DNA of 64,000 nt from Uranotaenia lowii (taxonomy: Eukaryota > Arthropoda > Insecta > Diptera > Culicidae). This document shows positions 56,216 through 64,000 of the stretch, in pieces; position 1 is the first letter of the stretch, and every line of letters starts with the position of its first letter. Where the stretch lies: NCBI RefSeq assembly GCF_029784155.1, contig NC_073693.1, positions 167,267,104 to 167,331,103 on the forward strand, in the 5' to 3' direction. Below the pieces are notes generated by a model that saw nothing but the letters and a program-made list of their open reading frames with translations, did no database searches and had not been told where the DNA came from. The position numbers were made by a program, and so were the translations under genes.

Positions 56216-57333
56216 CGAGTCTGAGTATACAAAATTAATTTCTGATTTTAATATATGTTTTCAATGCGAATAAATTGTATACAGTTATTTAATCAAGTTG
56301 TATTGTTTTTTTGTATGGTTGTCTTGTTAATTGATGGTTGATTGATTTTTTTGTCACTATAAATTTTATAATTAAACACCGAGCACAAATGCAAAAGTTT
56401 AATAGAAAAATAATGATTATTAATATTATTTGTTTCATTTTACAATATTCTGAATGATGATAGTACAAAGTGCAATAGAAAACAAACGGCAATGCCAATG
56501 GAATGATAGTAATTAATATAATGTGAATATTATTTTTGTTATAAAATAAATCTTAAATCTTGTGCAGCCCGGCAGGGCATCCAGAATGCGGAACTTCGTT
56601 ATAAGCAATTGTTTCACTTTAGTTGTTCCTTACAACTTATTAGGAAAGCTAGCAGCTGCCAAAGGTGCTGTTTGTTGTAGAAATCGCTTCAAGGTAAGAA
56701 TTCAGATGCCACCGGTTCAATCAAAACTGCGTTACGCTGCATCAATCATCTGGAAATCAGTTTGAAGCAATCGCCTGCAAGATGCTACAAGAGGATCGTA
56801 TTTTCCAGCTGGTTCATGTCCTTGGAATGCCTTATGCACAGGTACCGTAGGTGGATAAAAACAAAAACGGATGGCATATAACACAAAGGCTTCAGCCACT
56901 TTGCCCTTCGGCCACGTTCACTAAAAATGTTAAACTTTAAATGAATTTTGCCACCGGTGATAAATAAAAAGGATTTTTACCTTTGGGAAAGTGTATTTAA
57001 TTTAAAAGATTCCGTTAGGTTTTTTCACAACCGAAAGCTTCCCACCGCGTAATGTTTTGATGTTGAAATTTCTCATAATAACAACTCACCAACTGTTACC
57101 TAGGATACTTGAACATGGTCAGTAGTGACGTAGGATCTGCGCCACCTTTATAGAAATTTATACAGGTTGGTCGTTGAGTACTAAAACGCTGACGCGACGC
57201 ATCCGACGATTTTTGCATCACAATACCGTGTCACGAATCATAGCAACCAGAAGTTTGTTTTGATACGCTTCTTTCGTTCTGTTTTCTAATTTGTTGTCGC
57301 TAAACGATACCATACGATACAGAGTTTAATTTC
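56216..57333. other. Mostly non-coding; gene-remnant-like pieces
   Basis: Between 56560 and 56860 one frame reads VTLHQSSGNQFEAIACKMLQ then EDRIFQLVHVLGMPYAQVP and a stop, directly after another open frame that ends near 56765. The composition suggests a frameshifted coding remnant, but I do not recognise it. The rest shows nothing. Confidence 0.4.
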
Positions 57334-57728
57334 CCCGGAATTTCTGGTACTTGAAGGACATCGGAAGGCAAGTTTGCGTGGAAAAAATCCATAGGAAAGT
57401 ATTGCGACAACGACTGAGGACTTTGTAGGATAGATTTACGCCAATCGAATCAAACCTGTGGATGAGGGAAGTGTTCTGACAAGAACCTAATATAAATTGG
57501 AAAGGAACTGCTGTTTGTTACAGGTGAGGGATCTGAAATAGTATTGAGCATTTTAAACCGAGTTAAGTTTTAAAACTGCATTTCTCTTCTGTTTCAGGGT
57601 ATGCTATATATCATAAAAGTCGGCCTCCAGCCGATTTGCGAATGTGTTCAATGACCGATCGCGATCAGTGGCAGGGATTGCTCGTTAATGATTCAAAACA
57701 TGAGGAGGAAAAATCAAATTTGGAATAA
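57334..57728 (+). pseudogene. Unrecognised gene remnant with splice-like junctions
   Basis: From 57339 one frame reads NFWYLKDIGRQVCVEKIHRK, VLRQRLRTL, a stop, DRFTPIESNLWMREVF, a stop, QEPNINWKGTAVCY. It then meets CAG|GTGAGG (donor at 57524). After 74 nt an acceptor TTCTGTTTCAG (ending 57597) opens YAIYHKSRPPADLRMCSMTD, RDQWQGLLVNDSKHEEEKSN, LE and a stop at 57726-57728. The stop overlaps AATAAA (57724-57729). The two exon frames do not join in phase and two stops interrupt exon one, so it is decayed or mis-modelled. Composition looks like real protein; I cannot name it. It lies between the dUTPase remnant and the LRR gene. Confidence 0.4.
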
Positions 57729-58986
57729 ATGTGTGTTGAGCAGTGTAGTAAGAAGTGTATTGATTCTAATAATTAAGTAATATATAATATGAATATTATA
57801 AGTAATTATGTTTTAAGATAACCTTCATATCCGAAAATCCATTTACTTAAACATAATTTTGTCATATGAAGGTGCCATATCAATATGATTTCCTCAAAAT
57901 GAATTCTCAACTACATGTTTCGAAAATGTATTTAATCGAGCATATTACAAACTAATTGGATGATTCTTTGATTTTTGGGTCTATTAGCAAAACTTTAACA
58001 TAAAACATTAATTGGGAACATTCAGAAAGTTGCTGGCGCGCGTCAATTTTGAATATTTCCGTATATAGCTTTCAAGTGGTCAATCGCTTAACAAGGTAAC
58101 ATTCCATGCCACATTACCCTTACCCCCTTACCCCCAGCACCTTTCATTCATTGTGCAATGTTGATTATCTCGAATCAATCACGGAGTGCAAAGATTGTGT
58201 CATTGGCCAGGAGGGGCCGCAGGAGGACTATAGTTGATAGCAAGCTCAAGCACCAGCTCAACATTCGGTGGTGCAGACATGTTTAAGGTCGTTTTCTATC
58301 GTAGGATTTCCGTTGAAAAATGACAGAGTTATTAAGCTTTGAATCAGTTTTTTTTATTTACAAAAAAATCGCAACAAATCTAACACAAAAAATAAAAATG
58401 TTTGAAATCTGGAAAAATACATGTGTTTTTAAGTCTTAAAAATGATCCAAATTTTGAATTTTAGGGAAGATCTGGTGCAAATTGCCAGATGATAGAAAGA
58501 ATCCCTAGTTCTCTTTGGTGTTTTTGGAGCCATCTTGTGACCTATCCAAAAAAAAAAAAGTTTAAAAGGTCGTTGGCATTTTTACACCAGTTTCTTGGCT
58601 AGTTTGTACGTCTGTTCTTTGTGGTTAAAAGTAATCCGCTCCTCCACTAGAAAAAGGGATGAATCATCCTAAGGGATGAATCATCCTAAGGGATGAAAAT
58701 TTCGGAAAAAAAACTCTACTAGAAAACTATCCGATCCAATTCAAACTTTTTATCGAAGTTTTTAACATCCAATTTTTGTGTCTACATAGTTGAAATTATT
58801 AATTCCTATATTTATTCGAAGACAACATTTTAATCAAAAACAAACAGTGAATAACAATGATACCTGTCTTGAATGTCTAGGTTCGTCACCATTGCGTCAC
58901 TTAGCTTCTGAGAAACAAAAATCACAGCTCACAGGCAACGGATATCTTTGTTAAGCATATTCCAACCGCCAGCGCGCCGCAGCTGA
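57729..58986. other. Non-coding upstream region of the LRR gene
   Basis: A 17-bp unit AAGGGATGAATCATCCT is repeated in tandem at 58654 and 58671, with a third partial copy to 58696. It includes the near-palindrome GGATGAATCATCC. Otherwise AT-rich without a recognised element. Confidence 0.5.
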
Positions 58987-59035
58987 TTATCTTATCTCTC
59001 AAGAAATAAACCAAACCAAAGTTTACAACTTATCT
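58987..59035. promoter_or_regulatory. Cluster of three GATA-type motifs upstream of the LRR gene
   Basis: TTATC at 58987, TTATCT at 58992 and TTATCT at 59030 are AGATAA/GATAA sites on the minus strand, 170-220 bp before the predicted start codon. In insects GATA factors drive fat-body, haemocyte and gut genes, including immune genes, so this would fit a secreted LRR gene. TTATCT is frequent in AT-rich DNA, so significance rests on position and clustering. Confidence 0.45.
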
Positions 59036-59208
59036 CTAGAATCCGCCACACGCTGCTACCTGAGCTTTGCATTTCTTCGCTCATTTGCGGCAGTACATTT
59101 GTTGTAAGAGCATCTTGTGCATTGACTTATTTTTCCGTGGTTTTGTTGTTGAAGTTGAAACCAGTTGATTTCCAATGATTATCGAGTGGTGATTGTAGCA
59201 TTAGAATA

Positions 59209-62200
59209 ATGAACCCAAGGTTGATAGTTGGACATTTAGTATAATAAGAAACTGAATTATTTTTTTCGATTTTCAGATGGAAAATTTTAGCTTTCTGGAT
59301 TCTCGCGATTTTACTGCAATCTGTTGCTGAAGCCGACGATAGCGCCGTCGTTGTCTTATCAAAGTGCAATCACCTGGGTCAATTGGGACAGTCGGAATGG
59401 TTGACGCTAACCGGAGTCAAGCGAGCTACGCTCAAATCAAGCGTCCTGGGGTGTATTCCCGAGGTGAAGGAGCTCACCATTACGGATAGTGAATTTTCGG
59501 CTATCGAAGCGGATGTGTTTAGGATGATGCCTTCGTTGGAGGTGTTGAATATGAGTGGCAATATGCTGAACACGCTGCTGGATCAAGGAGGATCTGTGCT
59601 GGGTAATTTGGAACAGCTGAACGTGCTGGATTTGAGCTTTAATCGTTTCCAGCTTTTGCATGGCGAATACTTTAGAGGACTGCATAATTTGTCCGAATTG
59701 ATAATCACGCATAATGATTTGGACATAATCTATACTAACAGTTTTGATGAGCTTTGGAATCTACAGATGTTAGATCTTTCACACAACCGAATTGATTACA
59801 TTCCAGTAGGAGTGTTTGATGGATGCGAGCAGTTGAAAATGTTATCTTTCAAAGGAAATAAGATACAGCAGTTAAACCCAGAGAGTTTTAGTGGAATGGC
59901 ATATCTTGAGGAATTAGATATTTCTGAAAACAGCATCTCAAAGATAGCGGTACAATCTTTAAAGTCTCTGGTACGGTTAAAAGTTCTCTTACTTAAAGGA
60001 AATAAGCTACACGAACTTTCTGATGATGTCTTTCGATCGCTGGAAAATTTGGAATATTTGAGTATTGCTAACAACAATATTGCTGCGCTTGGTGATTCTC
60101 TGCTGAAGACGCTGAACCATTTGAGATTTTTCAATGCGCAGGGCAATAGAATTAGAAAAGTTTCCGACAAACTTTTCCAGAACAATTCCTGGTTGGAGGG
60201 AATCAGTTTTGGTGAAAACAAAATCAGTGATTTTGCTGTGGACGCCATCGAGCATTTAAGCCACTTAGAGATATTAAATTTGGAAAACAATTTTTTGAGC
60301 GCTAATTTTGAAGTACGAGTTAGCAAGGAGAGCCGTGCAAATCTTTATCTAACTGGTAACGATATATCCCACACAAACTTCAGTGGTAGCTCGTTGATCT
60401 TGTCACAAAACAATATAACAGCGCTTCAGAGTAATGCACTTGATTCGACAAGAAATATGCGTAAAATTCTATTAGATCATAATTTAATAAGCTCTGTTTT
60501 GCCAGACGCGTTCGAGGGGTTAGACCAATTAGAGGAACTAAGTTTAAGTTACAATCCGGTTATCCATTTACCCGACACAACGTTCAACCCTCTTATCTCT
60601 CTGAAATCATTGGATATCAGCAGCATAGATTTGTTGGAGATACCGGGAGGATTTCTGTCTGCTCAGACTCGTTTGAACTCGCTTTGGATGGATCATAACC
60701 TGTTGGAAATTATTCCAGAGAGCACATTTGAAAGTATGCAACAAATACGATTCATAAACTTGGAATCTAATCGGATTAGAACGATAGATCGGACTACATT
60801 CAATAACTTACCCTTACTCGAGGAATTGAAACTTAACAACAACGAGTTGAACAATCTTCCGGAAAAGATGTTCATCGGATCGGAACAATTGAAAGTTTTG
60901 ACACTTCATGAAAATCAAATTCAGCACATTGATAATAATGCTTTCATTGGACTGGAAAACCTCGAAGAACTCATTTTGAGCAAGAATCGCTTAATCTCAA
61001 TTGATGAAGATATTTTCCAAAGTCTAACTTTGCTCAAAGTCCTACAATTCGAAAATAATTATATCGAAACGTTGCCATCACTTCTATTTAGCCAAAATTA
61101 TATGTTGGAGGAAATCAGTTTGAAAAACAACGACATAGAGTCAATTCCTTCAGATCTTCTGTTGTGGTGTCCTGCCTTAAAAATGATTGACTTGTCAAAT
61201 AACGAAATTAGAAATATTCAATCGAATACCTTTCAACGCAGTGAAGAACTCAAAGAAATTCGAATCGCAGGTAATCAGATCGATGAAATCCATTCGGTCA
61301 TGTTCAATAACAACACCTATTTAGAACTGATTGATTTGAGCGCCAATGTTATTTCATCTCTACCGGATGACGTGTTTGAAAATCTGACACGTTTGGAAAA
61401 GTTGTTTTTGGAACGAAACAACCTAGATCAGATTTCATCGACTCAATTGAAAGGAGCAGTTAATTTGAAAGTTCTATCTCTCTCCGGAAATAAATTGACT
61501 GAGCTTGGAAATGGCGTATTTCGAGAGAACGAATTCCTCGAGGAACTGTTTTTAGATGGTAATCAACTCTCCAAACTGTCCGAGCAATCATTCTTCAACC
61601 TGAATCGACTACGAACTCTCCATATTTCAAATAACAAACTGAGACTCTTTTCAAGTAATCTGTTTAGTCCTCTTCTATCCCTGGTAGAGCTAAAAATCGA
61701 CAACAACGACCTGAAACAACTTCCTGAACTCATCTTCAGAAACCAGTTAAATCTAGAATTTATTTCATTATCCGGAAATAAGCTCCAAACCCTCCCAGAA
61801 ACCTTATTCGAATTCTCCGGAAAACTGAAGATTCTGGAGCTCAATAACAACCACCTCACCACAATCAACCAAGGACTGCTTCTTCCATTGAGCCAGTTGG
61901 AGGAACTATACCTGGAATCAAACCATCTCGAAAACATACCGGAAATAATCTTCATGAACAATGCCAACTTGCAAATACTCAACGTCGCCAACAATTCTTT
62001 GACAACCTTCAATCCAACGATTGCAACCTTTAAAGATAGTCTATCGGTATTAGACATTCAACAAAACCAACTTCAGCTTCTTCACATCCCCAGGAAGCTC
62101 AAAAGTCTCTTCGCCCAAAACAATAACATTGACACAATTTCGATCGAACAAGCTGGACCTCATCAGCTCGAAAACTTGAACGTCGCCAACAACAACATCA

Positions 62201-62559
62201 CCCGTATGGAAAAGCTCTTCAAACTTACCCAACTTCGAAGCCTCAATCTCTCGGGAAACTCCTTCCAAACTCTTCACCTACCCAGAATCTACAAACTTCC
62301 CCATCTTAGCTATTTCAGTGTTGCCAATAGCGGACTGCAGAAGCTAACCGGAATACTCTTCAAGCAGCACGAATCGCTGAAAGAGTTCGATTTGTCCAGC
62401 AACGAGATCTGCAAGTTCGACTACAATGTGTTGATATTTTTCACCGGCCTGCAGCAGCTCGGAATTGACGGCAATTGCTGTGACGATGAGGAGTTTCGAG
62501 ATAACGTTAAACTGCTGGTTGAGATTAGTGCTGTTCAGAAGAATTTTGTTGTGTCATAG
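59209..62559 (+). CDS. Secreted leucine-rich-repeat protein, two exons
   Basis: Model: exon 1 is 59209-59219, then a 57-nt intron 59220-59276 (AAG|GT...TTTTCAG), then exon 2 to the stop at 62557-62559; 1097 residues. The ATG at 59209 has A at -3. Splicing joins MNPR to WKILAFWILAILLQSVAEA, giving a basic n-region, hydrophobic core and AEA cleavage site (after residue 23). The long frame has no in-frame ATG before its first repeats, so the exon is needed. Residues ~60-1065 hold about 40 LRRs of ~24 residues (LxxLxLxxNxL, many with F or V/F for solenoid packing). Cys 34 and 63 may cap the N end; Cys 1049, 1071 and 1072 the C end. No transmembrane segment, TIR domain or coiled coil follows, so it should be extracellular, probably binding proteins or microbial surfaces. 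Mosquito immune LRR families are a candidate home, unproven. Confidence 0.9.
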
Positions 62560-62667
62560 AGTAAGGAACCTTCAGTAAAATGGTGCACAATATAAAGTAT
62601 TCATATGTTTTGACCAAAATCTCCTGGAGAAAAGGTTGAAAACAACTTATCATACCTACAACCCTAC

Positions 62668-62673
62668 AATAAA
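62668..62673 (+). terminator. Poly(A) signal of the LRR gene
   Basis: AATAAA lies 109 bp after the stop codon, the first canonical hexamer downstream. A weaker ATATAAAG occurs near 62590. Confidence 0.6.
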
Positions 62674-62763
62674 TTATACCTACCTACATGTACATTAAAC
62701 CTGATAGAATAAGTTTTTTTAAAGGAATCTAAAAGAAATCCAATCAAAACATATCGTTTAGGT

Positions 62764-62917
62764 CACGGAGACCTTTTTGTGGCATGTTCCAATTTTTCCT
62801 AGAATTAAAGGTCGTTGAAGATTAAAAAATTACAAATTGTTTTCACTCTATGAGTCGCTTGGAAAAAAAAAATCAAACAAAAATTGAGTCCTTAATTAAA
62901 AAGGTGGCTCACCCCTG
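62764..62917. mobile_element. Short hAT MITE in the 3' flank of the LRR gene, 154 bp
   Basis: A perfect 8-bp duplication GTTTAGGT lies at 62756-62763 and 62918-62925. The right end GGTGGCTCACCCCTG is nearly the same terminus as that of the hAT element at 7560 (CAGGGGTGAGCAACC). The left end CACGGAGACCTTTTTG is a diverged partner (shared ACCTTTTT). The element is too short to encode anything. Confidence 0.75.
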
Positions 62918-62925
62918 GTTTAGGT

Positions 62926-64000
62926 CATTCTTGAAATTGATATGTTTGCAGTGATGTTACTGGACGCATTTGTCTTGTCTCACTGGTGTTTCACTTTGAA
63001 GGGCCTAGGTTCATAGAAAAATCAGGATACTGGAATTGAATTTGAATTCCAAAATTCCTGAAGTCTATTAAAAGGTTTACCTTTCGGTCTAAATGGACGA
63101 GAGTAATTTTTCCGACTTTTTGAAAGGAATAAAGATATAAGGATTTAATTTGATTTTGGCATTTGAAATTAGAAAAAAAAACTAGCTGACTCGATGTGCC
63201 TTGCTACCCTTTTTATTGGAAAAATTAAGTTTGCTTAAATTGTTTTTATTAAAATAAACTTTTCTTTAAATTATTTTAATATTGGATAATCGAAATAATG
63301 GAAACTGAGCTTCTAGTTTTGTGCCTTAAGTCTCAATGTAAGTTCAAGCAATAATAATCTAGTTAATTAAAATAAACATCTCATATACAAGCGTCGTGAA
63401 TCGGGAATTTTTTTTGAGCATTTTCCTTTCATTCTGCCTGGCACTTAGCACTTCCAGCACTTCCGAGTAGATTTAGATGGTACCTATATTTTATGGAACC
63501 GGGAAAAAAAACAAGCTGAAGAAAGCACAGAAGATATTTTGTTAATCATTTTTAAACAACTTTTTTGTTCAACATCCTCACCCTTTGACGCAGTTTGAAT
63601 TAATATCCATTTTTTTCCACCAAAACCATGTTAAAAATATACCAAACTTATGGAAATGACACATTCAACAAATCTTTTGTTATAACAAAGGTTATAACAA
63701 AAGAAAGCTTGGAACATAAAAATCAGTGCACTTAAAAACAATACAAAAATATAACACCAAATTTCAAAAGAAATTAAATCCTAATCCTGAAATTAACTTC
63801 AAATCAGATCAACAATTAACCATGATTAAAGCTGTTTAGCAAAAAGATAATACTTGTTCGCTCTATTGTGTTGTGAGCCTACTTGGTTGAATGATTCAAC
63901 TGTGAGCGTTTTTGATTGATAATCGATTGATAACCGAAAACGCTCATTGAAGAAGATAGTAAGTTGCTATCGAAATACCGAAATATGAACTTTTCATTTA
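62926..64000. other. Non-coding stretch with a small hairpin
   Basis: CTTTTGTTATAAC (63674-63686) and GTTATAACAAAAG (63691-63703) form a perfect 13-bp stem with a 4-nt loop. No gene is recognised to the end of the window. Confidence 0.5.

Noticed and set aside
58110..58138. G-quadruplex on the minus strand
   Set aside because: Only three C runs of adequate length occur close together; a fourth is missing.
59277..59333. ATG at 59277 as the LRR gene's start codon
   Set aside because: It is out of frame with the LRR frame and terminates within 20 codons; the splice model from 59209 explains the region better.

Overview
The window looks like nuclear DNA from an insect, most likely a culicine mosquito. 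The grounds are the AT-rich sequence, the 57-nt intron, the dense mix of tRNA-derived SINEs, Tc1/mariner relatives with TIRs of the AAGGGTGAYACGGTC or AAAGRGCGAAC type, nested hAT MITEs, and a large secreted leucine-rich-repeat (LRR) gene. The assignment to mosquitoes rests on pattern recognition, not on a search. There is no bacterial or organellar gene structure. LAYOUT. About 59 kb (1-59,000) is a gene-poor, intergenic or large-intron region built from layered transposable elements. Only one intact protein-coding gene is convincing: a two-exon LRR gene at 59209-62559 (+), with a 57-nt intron, a signal peptide assembled across the splice junction and about 40 LRRs. Three GATA-type motifs lie upstream of it and a poly(A) signal downstream. 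REPEATS. I could define many elements to the base from terminal inverted repeats plus target-site duplications (TSDs): four non-autonomous hAT elements with 8-bp TSDs (1550-1950, 7560-9683, 11704-12699, 62764-62917); a PIF/Harbinger-like MITE with TTA TSDs (28447-28756); two decayed Tc1/mariner-type transposons with TA TSDs (30441-31611, 52141-53161); and a roughly 0.9-kb TA-flanked MITE family with at least four copies. Three of those MITE copies are interrupted or abutted by other elements. The most striking object is a 6.1-kb LTR retrotransposon (33768-39884) with two apparently identical 305-bp LTRs, a 5-bp TSD (AGTTA) and no gag/pol reading frame. It carries two tandem arrays, one with 14 copies of a roughly 21-bp GC-rich motif at a strict 41 or 58-60 bp spacing. 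Other retroelement remains are a 5'-truncated R1-clade LINE with an 83-nt poly(A) next to a (CA)n tract, a LINE endonuclease fragment, an RTE-like 3' end, two candidate (CATA)n-tailed insertions, and tRNA-like SINEs. A fold-back array of about 137-bp units lies at 24572-26000. DECAYED GENES. A dUTPase-like pseudogene (about 55838-56215) and an unrecognised coding-like remnant with splice-like borders (57334-57728) sit just upstream of the LRR gene, so a small gene cluster has decayed there. HOW IT WORKS TOGETHER. The only likely functional unit is the secreted LRR gene with its promoter-proximal GATA motifs. All transposase and reverse-transcriptase genes seen are broken, so the MITEs and the LTR element would depend on enzymes encoded elsewhere.
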